64,000 bases of DNA from JBBROS01 sp965260995 (GTDB taxonomy: Bacteria; Pseudomonadota; Alphaproteobacteria; Acetobacterales; Acetobacteraceae). The notes beneath the pieces were generated by a model. It saw only the letters and a list, made by a program, of their open reading frames with translations. It did no database searches and was not told the origin of the DNA. The translations under genes were made by a program, and so were the position numbers. The stretch lies in NCBI GenBank assembly GCA_965260995.1, contig CBDHCD010000001.1:1-64000 (forward strand), given 5' to 3'. The number at the start of each line of letters is the position of its first letter. Positions within the stretch are counted from its first letter, which is position 1. Below are positions 8,488 to 22,670 of this stretch, in pieces.

Positions 8488-8533
8488 CCAGATGCGCGAC
8501 ACCCCAGATGCGCGACACCCCAGATGCGCGACA
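8488..8533 (+). repeat. 16-bp tandem repeat, about three copies
   Basis: Unit CCAGATGCGCGACACC, nearly three copies, within the same IS630 transposase, duplicating the codons for VSRIW and shifting the frame. Confidence 0.93.
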
Positions 8534-9138
8534 TCATGGTCTGGCTCATGCCGACCTGTCAGGCCACGGCGCGCGTGGACCAGTGCGTCGCCCCTCGGGC
8601 TGGCTCTCGAGCGTTTGCGTGATCATCGCCTCGACCGCCTCGTCGTCCACCCGACGCGGCGCACCGCTGCGGCGCGCATCCACCAGCCCGTCCAGGCGGT
8701 GCGCCAGGAAGCGACCGCGCCAGGTGATCACGCTCTGGCGGCTCACGCCGAGCCGGGCCGCGATCGCGCCGCTCGGCAACTCCGGTTCGGCATCTGCCAT
8801 CAGCACAATGCAGGCCCGCATCACCGCCGCCTGACCCGCGCCACGCCGACGAACCAGGCGCTGCAGGGCCTCGCGCTCCTCCATCGTCAGCATCACCGCT
8901 GCCGCTTTCGGCCCGCGTGCCATGATCGCCTCCCAGCAGAAACGCCCAACCCTACAACCCCGCACAGGGTGTCAGAATACCTCTAACTCAGACCACTAGG
9001 CGCACCGGAACTCCAACAGAATTCACCGGCGCCTTGGCCGGCTGCCGCCGTGGAAAAAACGTTGCGCGGCCGCTGAGCCTCGCTTGCGGCGCGGGGTCGA
9101 TCATCATAGGGTCACAACGAGAAAACGAAAGCAGGGGC

Positions 9139-10661
9139 GTGGGAGCGGAGCGGGCGTACGACCTCGCCGTCATCGGCGGCGGCATTAACGGCTGCGGCAT
9201 CGCCCGCGACGCCGCCGGGCGAGGTTGGTCCGTCCTGCTATGCGAGCGGGCCGACCTCGGCGGCGCGACGTCCTCGGCCTCCACCAAGCTGGTCCACGGC
9301 GGCTTGCGCTACCTTGAGCACCGCAAGTTCCGCTTGGTCCGTGAGGCGCTGTTGGAACGCGAGACGATCTGGCGCATCGCCCCGCACGTCGTCTGGCCGC
9401 TGCGTTTCATCCTCCCCTACACGGGCGGGCAGCGCCCGGCGTGGATGCTGCGGGCCGGGCTGTTCCTTTACGACCACCTCGGCGGCCGCAAGCTGCTGCC
9501 CAAGACCCGCACGATCGACCTGCGCCGCGATCCGGCCGGCGTCCCGCTGCGACCCGGCTTTACGCTCGGCTTCGAGTACTCCGATTGCTGGGTCGAGGAC
9601 AGCCGCATGGTCGTGCTCAACGCCCGCGACGCCGCCGACCGCGGCGCGGAGATCCGCACCCGCACGCGCGTGGCCTCGGCCGAGCGCGATGGCGGGGCCT
9701 GGGCCTTGACCCTGCGCGACGAGCAGTCGGGCGCGGTCCGGACGGCGCGGGCGGGCGCGCTGGTCAACGCCGCCGGGCCGTGGGTCGGCGACGTGCTGGC
9801 CAACGTGCTGCGCGCCCGCGCCCCGGCGACGGTCCGCCTGGTGCAGGGCAGCCACGTCGTCGTGCCCCGGCTTTACGAACACGACCGCTGCTACATCTTC
9901 CAGAACGCCGACGGCCGCATCTTCTTCGCCATCCCTTACGAAACCGACTTCACCCTGATCGGCACCACCGACCGCGACTACCAGGGCGACCCGGCCGAGG
10001 TGCGCGCGACGAGCGGCGAGGTGGACTACATCTGCGGGGCCGCCAGCGAGTACTTCGCCCGCGCCATCCGCCCCGAGGACGTCGTGTGGTCCTACTCCGG
10101 CGTCCGCCCGCTCTACGACGACGGCGCGACGGCGGCGCAGGAAGCGACGCGCGACTACGTGCTCTCGCTCGACGCCCCGCCCGGGGAGGCGGCCGTGCTG
10201 TCCGTGTTCGGCGGCAAGATCACCACCTACCGCCGCCTGGCCGAAGCCGCGCTGGCCCGCCTCGCGCCGCACCTGCCCGCGCCGACTGGCTCGGCCCCCG
10301 GGTGGACCGCGACGCGGCCGCTGCCGGGCGGCGACTTCCCGCAGCAGGGCTTCGACGCCGAGGTCGGCAGGCTCGCCGCCCGCGCGCCGTTCCTGCCACC
10401 CGTGCTGGCCCGGCGGCTCGTGCGCGCCTACGGCACCCGCGCCCACGCCATCGTCGGCGACGCGGACAGCCTGGCGGCGATGGGGACCGACCACGGCGCC
10501 GGGCTGACGCAGGCCGAACTCGACTACCTGTGCCGGCAGGAGTGGGCAGCGCGCGCCGAGGATGTGGTGTGGCGGCGGTCCAAGCTCGGGCTTCGCATGA
10601 GCGCCGAGCAGGTCGCGGCGCTCGACGACGCCATGCGCCAAGCCACCTTCCGCGCCGTCGC

Positions 10662-10665
<4 letters not shown>
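9139..10665 (+). CDS. glpD: Aerobic glycerol-3-phosphate dehydrogenase
   Basis: Membrane-associated flavoenzyme of about 508 residues that oxidises sn-glycerol 3-phosphate to dihydroxyacetone phosphate and passes electrons to quinone. The N-terminal FAD-binding motif is DLAVIGGGINGCGIARDAAGRGW (about residues 8-30), followed by the GlpD signatures LGGATSSASTKLVHGG and LRYLEHRKF. A C-terminal helical cap domain (RAYGTRAHAIVGDA onward) completes the family length. The start is taken as GTG 9139; no ATG lies at the expected position and the ribosome-binding site is weak. The stop overlaps glpS by ATGA. It is the first gene of a seven-gene glycerol operon; the usual upstream glpR is absent and IS630 remains lie there instead. 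Confidence 0.93.
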
Positions 10666-12780
<2,115 letters not shown>

Positions 12781-12784
<4 letters not shown>

Positions 12785-12812
12785 CGACGCCCCGATGACA
12801 GCGCGCCAATGA
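12781..12812 (+). other. Two 5-codon mini-ORFs forming an ATGA relay between glpT and glpP
   Basis: ATG 12781 overlaps the glpT stop and opens five codons (MTTPR) ending in TGA at 12796-12798. ATG 12795 overlaps that stop and opens five codons (MTARQ) ending at 12810-12812. ATG 12809, overlapping in turn, is the glpP start. The 14-bp spacing suggests a duplicated overlap. It could carry terminating ribosomes from glpT to glpP. The sequence is certain; the function is inferred. Confidence 0.6.
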
Positions 12813-13695
12813 AACCTCTCAACAACCGCGCCTGGCTGCTGGTGCTGCCGGTGTTCGCGCTGGTGCTGTTCTCGGCGGTGGTGCCGTTGATGACCGTGGT
12901 CAACTACTCGGTGCAGGACAGCTTCGGCCGCAACCAGTTCTTCTGGAACGGCATGGGCTGGTTCCGCGAGCTGCTCAACCCGGGCACGGAACTGGGCGGC
13001 CGCTTCTTCGACGCGCTGGGCCGCAGCCTGCTGTTCTCCGGCGTCATCCTCGCCATCGAGGTGCCGCTCGGCATCCTGGTGGCGCTGTGCATGCCGAAGG
13101 CCGGCTGGCGGCTCGCGGTGACGCTGGTGGTGATGGCGCTGCCGCTGCTGGTGCCGTGGAACGTGGTCGGGACGATCTGGCAGGTGTTCGCGCGCACCGA
13201 CATCGGCCTGTTCGGCGCGGCGCTGAACGGTCTCGGGATCGACTTCAACTACGCCAGCGACGTCGGCGCGGCCTGGTTCACCGTCATCATTATGGACGTG
13301 TGGCACTGGACGTCGCTGGTAGCGCTGCTGTGCTACGCCGGGCTGCGGGCCATCCCGGACGCCTACTACCAGGCGGCGCGGATCGACGGGGCCGGGCGGT
13401 GGGCGGTGTTCCGCAACATCGAGCTGCCGAAGCTGCGGCGCGTGCTCGTCATCGCGGTGCTGCTGCGCTTCATCGACAGCTTCATGATCTACACGGAGCC
13501 GTTCGTCGTCACCGGCGGGGGGCCGGGCAACTCGACGACGTTCCTGTCAATCGACCTGGTGAAGCTGGCGCTCGGGCAGTTCGACCTCGGCAAGGCCGGG
13601 GCGATGAGCCTCGTCTACAACTTGATGACCCTGATCGTCTGCTACGTGTTCTTCACCGCCATGACGCAGTCCGACCTGGCGCGGGAGCGGGTGGA

Positions 13696-13699
<4 letters not shown>
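12809..13699 (+). CDS. glpP: Glycerol ABC transporter permease GlpP
   Basis: Inner-membrane permease subunit of 296 residues with about six transmembrane helices; the first is RAWLLVLPVFALVLFSAVVPL (residues 7-27). The cytoplasmic coupling (EAA) loop is AIPDAYYQAARIDGAGRWAV, followed by FRNIELPKL, typical of MalF-type sugar/polyol permeases. It overlaps glpQ by ATGA and is preceded by the two mini-ORFs after glpT. With GlpQ it forms the transmembrane channel energised by GlpS and GlpT and fed by GlpV. Confidence 0.93.
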
Positions 13700-14492
<793 letters not shown>

Positions 14493-14493
<1 letters not shown>

Positions 14494-14774
14494 TGGGCGA
14501 CCTTGCGTGGATGGCCTGGACGTGGCAGACGGGACTGTTCTTCGCCGTCATCGCCGCCTTGCTCGCCATCATGACCGCGCTCGCGCTGGTGCGGCCGGAA
14601 ACGCCCCGGCGCGGCGTCCTCGGTTTTCCGACCACGCGCGGCGACCGGCTATTCGTCTCGTTGCTGGGCACGGCGATCATCCACGTATTGTGGATCGGCT
14701 TCGGATTCGACCCGCTCTGGCCGGCGCTCGGCGTGTCGGCCCTGTTCGCCGCCGCCATGTTCCGCTACGCTTGA
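14493..14774 (+). CDS. glpU: Small glycerol-operon membrane protein (DUF2160 type)
   Basis: A 93-residue protein with three predicted membrane segments: about 14-33 (TGLFFAVIAALLAIMTALAL), 52-70 (LFVSLLGTAIIHVLWIGF) and 74-90 (LWPALGVSALFAAAMF). Proteins of this type sit between the permease and binding-protein genes in rhizobial glp operons; their biochemical role is not established. It is translationally coupled to glpQ. The 181-bp gap to glpV holds a small inverted repeat (CGCCGG/CCGGCG, 14784-14802) but no gene; a transcript end or processing site there could explain separate, higher expression of the binding protein. Confidence 0.85.
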
Positions 14775-14955
14775 TGCAACGAACGCCGGCACGGCACCGG
14801 CGCGACCGATGGAGGAAGCCCTGCACGCGCCTGCCAGCTTGGATGCGCCGTCCGTTGCCGGCGGTGGGCGAGTCGGGTGCCGGCTCGAAGCAGGCGACCC
14901 CTGAATCCAAGACTCACTGGCCAACGCTTGAATTCAACCAGAACCGAGGAAACGA

Positions 14956-16704
<1,749 letters not shown>

Positions 16705-16721
16705 CGGCAGCCGGCCCTGGT

Positions 16722-16747
16722 GGCGGCCCCTCGCGCCGGGGGCCGCC
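16722..16747 (+). terminator. Hairpin after glpV, possible terminator
   Basis: Perfect 9-bp stem GGCGGCCCC/GGGGCCGCC (16722-16730, 16739-16747) with an 8-nt loop, 18 bp after the glpV stop. No T-run follows, so intrinsic termination is plausible only in the GC-rich, U-poor sense. Confidence 0.5.
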
Positions 16748-16847
16748 CGCCGGGTATGTTCGATCGTTGCAAAATCCTCGATCCCGCTTACAGTCTATCA
16801 GCTACCGGCGTCGGAGCCAAAGGACGCCGCCACCTGGGAGTGTCCTC

Positions 16848-17864
16848 ATGCGTCATGGGTTTCGCGTCGCCGCCGCCTCGCTCGCCGTTCTGTTGCACGT
16901 CGCCGGCGCGCAGGCCGCCGACACGTCGACCAAGCGGGTCGCGATGTCGAACAACTACGCCGGCAATTCCTGGCGCCAAGCCATGCTCGCGAGCTGGGAC
17001 CAGGCCGGGCGGCAGGCGGTCGCGGACAAGAAGTTGGCGGAGGTGCGCAGCTTCACGACGGCCGAGAACCAGGCCACCGAGCAGGCGGCGCAGATCCAGA
17101 ACCTGATCCTGCAAGGCTACGACGCCATCGTCGTCAACGCCGCCTCGCCGACCGCGCTGAACGGCGCGATCAAGCAGGCCTGCGACGCCGGCATCGCCGT
17201 CGTGGTGTTCGACAGCTCGGTGACCGAGCCGTGCGCCTACGTCGTCGGCGTCGATTTCAAGCGCATGGGCGCGATGCAGGTCGAGTACTTCGCCAGCCGC
17301 GGGCTGAAGGGCAACCTGATCGAGATCCGCGGCCTGGCCGGCGGGTTCGTGGACGAGCAGATCCACTCGGGCATCGCCGAGGCGTTGAAGGCGCACCCCG
17401 AGTTCACCGTGGTGTCCAGCGTGCACGGCAACTGGACGCAGACGGTCGCGCAGAAGGAGGTCGCGGGCGTGCTGCCGACCTTGCCGGAGATCGCGGCCGT
17501 GGTGACGCAGGGCGGCGACGGCTACGGCGCGGCCCAGGCGTTCAAGGCGGCCGGCCGCGACATTCCGCCGATCTTCATGGGCAACCGGCAGGACGAGCTG
17601 GCCTGGTGGAAGCAGCAGAGCGCCGGCGGCGACTACACCACCAAGTCGGCGGCGATCTCGCCGGGCTGCTCCACCTTCGCGTTGTGGGTGGCGCAGCAGG
17701 TGCTGGCCGGGGCCAAGGTGCCGAAAAGCTTCCAGCTGCCAATCATGGTGGTCGAGCAATCCACCCTCGACGAGGCGCTCAAGATGACGCCGCCCGGCGG
17801 GGTGGCGACCAAGAACTACACCCAGCCCGAGGTGGTCGACTTCATCGCCAACCTGAAGAGCTGA
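16848..17864 (+). CDS. Sugar ABC transporter substrate-binding protein (ribose type)
   Basis: Periplasmic binding protein of about 338 residues from the Peripla_BP_4/RbsB-like group. The signal peptide MRHGFRVAAASLAVLLHVAG ends at AQA-ADTS (about residue 23). The body shows AAQIQNLILQGYDAIVVNAAS, AGIAVVVFDSS and VVTQGGDGYGAAQAF, all typical of two-lobed sugar binders. The start at 16848 has a GGGAG site 7 bases upstream. It is followed after 6 bp by its ATPase and then two permeases. The substrate is unknown; ribose, xylose or a polyol are possible. No catabolic genes adjoin it. Confidence 0.88.
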   Translation: MRHGFRVAAASLAVLLHVAGAQAADTSTKRVAMSNNYAGNSWRQAMLASWDQAGRQAVADKKLAEVRSFTTAENQATEQAAQIQNLILQGYDAIVVNAASPTALNGAIKQACDAGIAVVVFDSSVTEPCAYVVGVDFKRMGAMQVEYFASRGLKGNLIEIRGLAGGFVDEQIHSGIAEALKAHPEFTVVSSVHGNWTQTVAQKEVAGVLPTLPEIAAVVTQGGDGYGAAQAFKAAGRDIPPIFMGNRQDELAWWKQQSAGGDYTTKSAAISPGCSTFALWVAQQVLAGAKVPKSFQLPIMVVEQSTLDEALKMTPPGGVATKNYTQPEVVDFIANLKS

Positions 17865-17870
17865 CCCGTC

Positions 17871-19388
17871 TTGCCTGAGCCGGCCGCGAAGGGGCCTGAC
17901 GCGATCAGCCTGCGCGGCATCCGCAAGAGCTTCGGCGCCGTGCATGCCCTGACCGGCGTTGACCTACGGCTGGCCCAGGGCGAGAGCCTCGGCCTCGTCG
18001 GCCATAACGGCGCCGGCAAGTCAACGCTGATGGGCGTGCTGGCCGGCACGCTCGTGCCCGACTCGGGAACCCTGCAGGTGCTCGGTCACGATGCCGCGCC
18101 CGGCGTGCGGCACGCGGCGGTGCGCTGCGTGTTTCAGGAAGGCTCGCTCTGCCCCAACCTCACCATCGCCGAGAACGCCCGCGTCTCGCATCGCGGCCTC
18201 GGCCGCTTTGGCTGGCGGGCGCGGGCCGGCAGGCTGATGCGGGCGGCGCTGGACGAGGTGTTTCCCAGTCACGGCCTGCAGCCGGGCCAAGTGGTCGGCG
18301 ACCTGTCAATTGGCCAGCGCCAGATGGTCGAGATCGCCCGCGCTTTCAGCCACACCGGGGTGCCGCCCGCCGTCGTCATCCTCGACGAGCCGACCTCGTC
18401 CCTGGACGCCCACGCCGCCGCCGGGCTGCTGGCCTACATCCGCGGCTACGTCGCCTCGGGCGGGGCGGCGGTGTTCATCTCGCACAAGTTGGGCGAAGTC
18501 ATGGCCGTCGCCGACCGCGTGATGGTCATGCGCGACGGCGCGGTGGTCGCCGACCGGGACGCGCTCGGCCTGACGCGCAACGACGTGATGGCGGCGATGG
18601 GCCACGCTGCCCCGCCCGCCCGCGCCGCGCGAGCGCCCGGACCAACCCACGCCGCGGGCGAGGGCCGCGTGCTGCTGACCGTCTCGCCCCAGGCCACAGG
18701 GGGCGACCGGCTCGCGGCCCATGCCGGCGAGGTGATCGGACTCGCCGGCCTCGCCGGGCATGGCCAGACCGCCCTGCTGCGCCGCGTCCTGGCCGCGGCC
18801 CGCCAGCGCGATCCGGCCATCGGCCTCGCCGCCGCCGCGGCGCTCGTGCCGGGCGACCGCGGCGCGGACGGCGTGTTCCCGCTGTGGTCGATCGCCCGCA
18901 ACATGACCGTGCGCGCCCTGCCCGCCCTGCGCCGCGGCCCGCTGCTCGACCCGGGCCGCGAGCGGGCGCTGGCCGAGGACTGGCGCGCCCGCATGGGGCT
19001 GCGCACGCCGGACGTCGGCAACCCCGTCCTCTCGCTCTCGGGTGGCAACCAGCAAAAGACCTTATTCGCCCGCGCGCTCGCCAGCGACGCCGAGGTGATC
19101 CTGATGGACGACCCGATGCGCGGCGTCGACGTTGGCACCAAGCAGGACGTTTACGCGCTGATCGCGGCCGAGGCGGCGCAGGGCCGCGCTTTCCTCTGGT
19201 ACACGACCGAGTTCGACGAGCTGCTGCATTGCGACCGCGTTGCCGTGTTCCGAGACGGCCGCGCCACCGGCACCCTGGAGGCCGCGGACGTGACCGAGGA
19301 GGCGGTGCTGCGCCTGTCGTTCCAGGAGCCGGGCGGCGCGCAGGCCGAGTCGGCGGCGGACCTGGCGGCGTTGGGGGCCGCCGCCTGA
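17871..19388 (+). CDS. Sugar ABC transporter ATP-binding protein (duplicated domain)
   Basis: A 505-residue RbsA-type protein with two fused ATPase domains. Domain 1 is complete: GLVGHNGAGKST, FQEGSLCPN (Q-loop), DLSIGQRQMVEIA and VVILDEPTSSLD. Domain 2 has a degenerate Walker A (GLAGLAGHGQTALLRR, no GK[ST]), signature LSGGNQQK and Walker B ending ILMDDPMRGVD, where the catalytic Glu position is Asp. This asymmetry is usual for the family, so domain 1 probably does most hydrolysis. TTG 17871 is taken as start because it is close to the preceding gene; an alternative was not evident. The next permease starts 1 bp after the stop. Confidence 0.88.
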   Translation: MPEPAAKGPDAISLRGIRKSFGAVHALTGVDLRLAQGESLGLVGHNGAGKSTLMGVLAGTLVPDSGTLQVLGHDAAPGVRHAAVRCVFQEGSLCPNLTIAENARVSHRGLGRFGWRARAGRLMRAALDEVFPSHGLQPGQVVGDLSIGQRQMVEIARAFSHTGVPPAVVILDEPTSSLDAHAAAGLLAYIRGYVASGGAAVFISHKLGEVMAVADRVMVMRDGAVVADRDALGLTRNDVMAAMGHAAPPARAARAPGPTHAAGEGRVLLTVSPQATGGDRLAAHAGEVIGLAGLAGHGQTALLRRVLAAARQRDPAIGLAAAAALVPGDRGADGVFPLWSIARNMTVRALPALRRGPLLDPGRERALAEDWRARMGLRTPDVGNPVLSLSGGNQQKTLFARALASDAEVILMDDPMRGVDVGTKQDVYALIAAEAAQGRAFLWYTTEFDELLHCDRVAVFRDGRATGTLEAADVTEEAVLRLSFQEPGGAQAESAADLAALGAAA

Positions 19389-19389
19389 C

Positions 19390-20337
19390 ATGCGCCGCCG
19401 GCGGATCGCAGCCGCGTTGCGGGCCGCCTTGCCAGCGTTGGCGTTCGCCTTGCTGCTCGGGGCCATCTTCAACCAACAGCCGCGGACGATGTCGTATTTC
19501 GGCCTCAACCTGCTGCTCAACCTGGCGCTGCCGATCGTGCTGGCCAGCATGGCGCAGATGATGGTGATCGCCATCGGCGACCTCGACCTCTCGATCGGCT
19601 CCTTCGTCTCGCTGGTGACCTGCATCGGCGGCGTCGTCATGCCGTCGCGGCCGCTGCTGGGCTGGGCGCTGCTGGCCGCCGCCGTCGCCGTCTACGCCCT
19701 CGCCGGCGCGCTGATCGGCCTGCGCGACCTGCCGGCCATCGTGGTGACGCTCGGCCTGTCCTTCGTCTGGCTCGGCCTCGCGGTGATCCTGCTGCCGACG
19801 CCGGGCGGCGCCGCGCCGGCGTGGCTGTCCGGCCTGATGCGCAGCCGCACGCCCGGGATGCCGCTGGTGCTGTGGGCGTCGGCCGCCATCGCCCTCGTCG
19901 CCCAGTTCGGGCTGATGCGCTCGGCCGGCGGCACGGTGATCCGCGGCATGGGCGGCAACCCGCGCGCCGTGGCCCGGGCGGGCTGGAGCCTGCTCGGCGT
20001 GCGGGTGGCGGTTTACGCGTTGGCCGGGGTGTTCGGCGTGCTGTCCGGCTTGGCGCTGCTCGGCCTCACCACCTCGGCCGACGCCAACCTCGCCGGGCGC
20101 TACACCCTGCTGTCGATCGCCGCCGTCATCCTGGGCGGGGGCGAGTTCGTCGGCGGCCGGGTGTCGCCGCCCGGCGCCGTGCTGGGCGCGCTGACCTTGG
20201 CCCTCGCCGCCTCCCTGCTCACCTTCCTGCAGATCCCGCCCGACTGGCAGATCGGCATGCAGGGCGCCATCCTCATCGCCGTGCTCGCCCTGCGCGCGGT
20301 GATCGAGCGCATCGGCCGGGGCGAGGCGGCGGCGTGA
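19390..20337 (+). CDS. Sugar ABC transporter permease 1 (RbsC type)
   Basis: Inner-membrane permease, 315 residues, BPD_transp_2 family with about eight to ten hydrophobic segments. Family signatures include MAQMMVIAIGDLDLSIGSFVSL and the GGGEFVGGRVSPPGAVLGAL segment near the C-terminus. The stop overlaps the second permease by GTGA. Two separate permease genes after a duplicated ATPase suggest a heterodimeric channel, where the classical ribose system uses one RbsC homodimer. Confidence 0.88.
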   Translation: MRRRRIAAALRAALPALAFALLLGAIFNQQPRTMSYFGLNLLLNLALPIVLASMAQMMVIAIGDLDLSIGSFVSLVTCIGGVVMPSRPLLGWALLAAAVAVYALAGALIGLRDLPAIVVTLGLSFVWLGLAVILLPTPGGAAPAWLSGLMRSRTPGMPLVLWASAAIALVAQFGLMRSAGGTVIRGMGGNPRAVARAGWSLLGVRVAVYALAGVFGVLSGLALLGLTTSADANLAGRYTLLSIAAVILGGGEFVGGRVSPPGAVLGALTLALAASLLTFLQIPPDWQIGMQGAILIAVLALRAVIERIGRGEAAA

Positions 20338-21275
20338 CGGCGAGGCGCTGGCGGGTGCCGCCCTGGACATACAGCTACGCCGCGGCGGGAGCGGTGTGGG
20401 CGGTGGCGATCGGCCTCAACGGCGGGGCGGGCGGCGGCGCGCTGATCACGGCGGCGCTGTCCTTCTCCGCCTTCGCCGTGCTGGCCGCCCTCGGGCAGAT
20501 GCTCGTCATCACCCTCGGCCCCGGCAACGTCGACCTCTCGATCCCGTCCACCATCGCGCTCGGCAGCGCCGCGGCCATGCTGGTGATGGACGGCCAAGGG
20601 GCCATGATCGCGCCCGGCCTGCTGGCCGCCATCGGGGCGGGCGGGCTGGTCGGCGCGTTCAACGTCGTGCTGATCCGCCTGCTGCGCATCCCGCCGATCA
20701 TCGCCACCCTTTCCACCGGCCTCGTCGTGCTGTCGGTCGCCATCAGCTTCGGCCGCGGGCTCAAGGTGAAGCCGCCGCCGGTGTTCGCCGAGTTGGTCGG
20801 CGCGCGGGTGCTGGGCGTGCCGACGCTCGCGATGCTGGCAGTGGCGGCGATGGCCTCGACCGCCGTGTTCCTGGAACGCAGCGTCACCGGGCGGGCCGTC
20901 TCGGCGGTCGGCCAGAACATCCGCGCCGCCGGGTTCGCCGGGATCCCTGTGGAGCGGGTGCGGGCCGTCGCCTACGTCGCCTGCGGCGCGTTGGCCGGGC
21001 TGACGGGGGCGCTGCTGGCCGGGTTCTCCGGCGGCAACTCGCTCGACCAGGGCGAGGAGTACCTGCTGCTGACCATCGCGGTCGTGGTGATCGGCGGCAC
21101 CGACGTCGGCGGCGGGCGCGCGAGCGTCGTGGGCGTCGGCGGCGCGGCGCTGTTCATGTTCCTGCTGGTGGCCATGCTGAACGCGGCCGGCGCCGGGCCG
21201 GGGCCGCGGACGCTGCTGACCGGGCTGATCATCATCGCGGTGATCGCGACGGCGGGGGGCGGCGTCAAGGCGTAA
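20334..21275 (+). CDS. Sugar ABC transporter permease 2 (RbsC type)
   Basis: Second BPD_transp_2 permease, about 313 residues, starting at GTG 20334 in a GTGA overlap with the first. It has the typical ALGQMLVITLGPGNVDLSIPS near residue 50 and VVVIGGTDVGGGRASVVGVGG near the end. It closes the four-gene transporter operon. The 180 bp to the start of the following IS630 element (21461) contain no gene that I can support. Confidence 0.88.
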   Translation: MTARRWRVPPWTYSYAAAGAVWAVAIGLNGGAGGGALITAALSFSAFAVLAALGQMLVITLGPGNVDLSIPSTIALGSAAAMLVMDGQGAMIAPGLLAAIGAGGLVGAFNVVLIRLLRIPPIIATLSTGLVVLSVAISFGRGLKVKPPPVFAELVGARVLGVPTLAMLAVAAMASTAVFLERSVTGRAVSAVGQNIRAAGFAGIPVERVRAVAYVACGALAGLTGALLAGFSGGNSLDQGEEYLLLTIAVVVIGGTDVGGGRASVVGVGGAALFMFLLVAMLNAAGAGPGPRTLLTGLIIIAVIATAGGGVKA

Positions 21276-22003
21276 GCGTGTTCATCTGGCGCGGAGCGCT
21301 GGTGGGCGTGACCTGGCTTGGCGCTGCCGCCGGCCGGTGTGCTGATCGCCCGGTTCTTCAAAATCGCGCGGTGGCAGATTTCCCGGCAGAGCTGGACAGC
21401 AGATCCTGGCGACGCTGTCACCTCGCCCTGCAATACGGCGGCACGCTGATGGCTCTCATACGACTTCCGGGTGATCGGGTCGGCTGACTGGGAGTAAGCT
21501 TGTGGCCTTGGCACGGGAGCAGAACCATGACGCGGATCATTGGGCACTTGTCTGTGGCGGAGCTGGAGCAGCGTCACCGGGCGGCGCAGGACGCGACCGA
21601 GGCGCGGCACACGCGGGCGATCTGGTTGCTGGCGCAAGAACGCGGCGTGCTGGACGTGGCGGGCGTGCTCGGCTTTGCCCCGCGCTGGGTCGAGCAGTTG
21701 GCCGCACGCGACAACGCGCAGGGTGCCGACGCCCTGGGCGACCGGCGGCGGGGCAACGGGCGTGCGGCGCGCGTGCTGACCACGGCCGTGCTGGCGGCCT
21801 TGGCCGGGCGGCTGCGCGCGCCGCCTGAGGACGGCGCGCGCTGGACCGGTGCGAAGGTTGCGATCTGGATGGCGGCCCGGCTTGGGCTGGAGCGGGTGCG
21901 CCCGCAGCGCGGCTGGGAGGCGCTGACGCGGATCGGGTGGTCGGTCCAGGCTCCGCGCCCCCAGGCTCCGCGCCCGCGCCACCCGCGCGCAGCGACGCCC
22001 GAG

Positions 22004-22029
22004 CAGCGGGCAGCGGGCAGCGGGCAGCG
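22004..22029 (+). repeat. 7-bp tandem repeat in the IS630 transposase
   Basis: Unit CAGCGGG, three full copies and a partial fourth; frame-shifting. Confidence 0.92.
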
Positions 22030-22313
22030 TTCAAAGGGGGCTCGACGCGGCGGTCGCGCGAGCCAGGGCGGCGCACCCCGACCAGCCGGTCGAGGCCTGG
22101 GCCGAGGACGAGCGCCGCCTCGGGCTGAAGCCGATCCGCCGGCGCGCGTGGGCGCCCATCGGCAAGCGAGCCATCGCGCTCGGCCACCGCCGCCGCAAGC
22201 GGCTGCATGTCACGGCATGTGTCCAGCCGACCAGCGGCGCGGCGGTCTGGTTGCTGTCCACCGGCCTGTCCAAGCCCTTGTTCGAGGCCCTGCTCGCCCG
22301 CTTCGCACAACAG

Positions 22314-22350
22314 GTCGGCGCAGGAGGTCGGCGCAGGAGGTCGGCGCAGG
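22314..22350 (+). repeat. 13-bp tandem repeat in the IS630 transposase
   Basis: Unit GTCGGCGCAGGAG, three copies; frame-shifting, at the switch back to the N-terminal frame. Confidence 0.92.
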
Positions 22351-22670
22351 CCGCGAGCGCCACGTCGTGCCGGCGCTCGACAACGCCGGCTGGCACGGCC
22401 CCAAGAACCTGGCCGTCCCTGACGGGATCGCGCTGGCGTTCCTGCCGCCATACAGCCCGGAGCGGCAACCGGAGCGGCAACCGGCCGAGCGACTGTGGCC
22501 CTTGGTCGACGAACCTGTCGCCAACCGGCACCTCGCCACCCTGGACGACCTCGACGCCGTCGTTGCCGAGCGCTGCCGTCGCCTCGACGCTGCCACCATC
22601 CAGCCGCACACCGACTTCCACTGGTGGCCAAAGCCAGTTCAGACGAACTGATCAGACGGAATTCGTATGA

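Larger units (their letters stand above)
7755..8923 (-). pseudogene. IS630-family transposase, multiply frameshifted
   Basis: Three frames together make an IS630-type transposase. From the ATG at 8923 comes a helix-turn-helix N-terminus (MARGPKAAAVML, then LGVSRQSVITWRGRFL). A middle frame has SRIWRAFGLQPHR and LALCVDEKPHIQAVEG (first Asp). The last frame has KRHGTTDLFAALDV, LVLDSAGAHTTKLV (second Asp) and SSSWLNLVEGWFSLL (Glu). The frames are separated by a shift near 8600, an in-frame TGA near 8565, a 16-bp tandem repeat (8488-8533) and a 13-bp repeat in six copies (8234-8311). The 3' end is cut at the IS1182 boundary. The region 8924-9138 upstream holds no gene; the IS end may lie near 8997. 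Confidence 0.85.
21527..22651 (+). pseudogene. IS630-family transposase interrupted by tandem duplications
   Basis: The N-terminal helix-turn-helix part (VAGVLGFAPRWVEQL, then TGAKVAIWMAARLGLERV) is in one frame from ATG 21527. The central part (EAWAEDERRLGLKPIRRRAW, first Asp) is in another. The C-terminal part returns to the first frame with VPALDNAGWHGPKNL (second Asp) and FLPPYSPER...AERLWPL (Glu). The frame changes fall on a 7-bp repeat at 22004-22029 and a 13-bp repeat at 22314-22350. Two further duplications, 15 bp (21946-21975) and 12 bp (22457-22484), keep the frame. With normal copy numbers the gene would be open throughout, so inactivation looks recent. Confidence 0.85.
21459..22667 (+). 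mobile_element. IS630-family insertion sequence flanked by TA
   Basis: Imperfect terminal inverted repeats are seen at 21456-21478 and 22648-22670 (TCATACGACTTCCGG against TCATACGAATTCCGT when the right one is reversed). A TA dinucleotide lies at each outer edge (21459-21460, 22666-22667), in keeping with the TA target preference of the family. The length is about 1.2 kb with one transposase gene, which is frame-disrupted. Confidence 0.75.
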
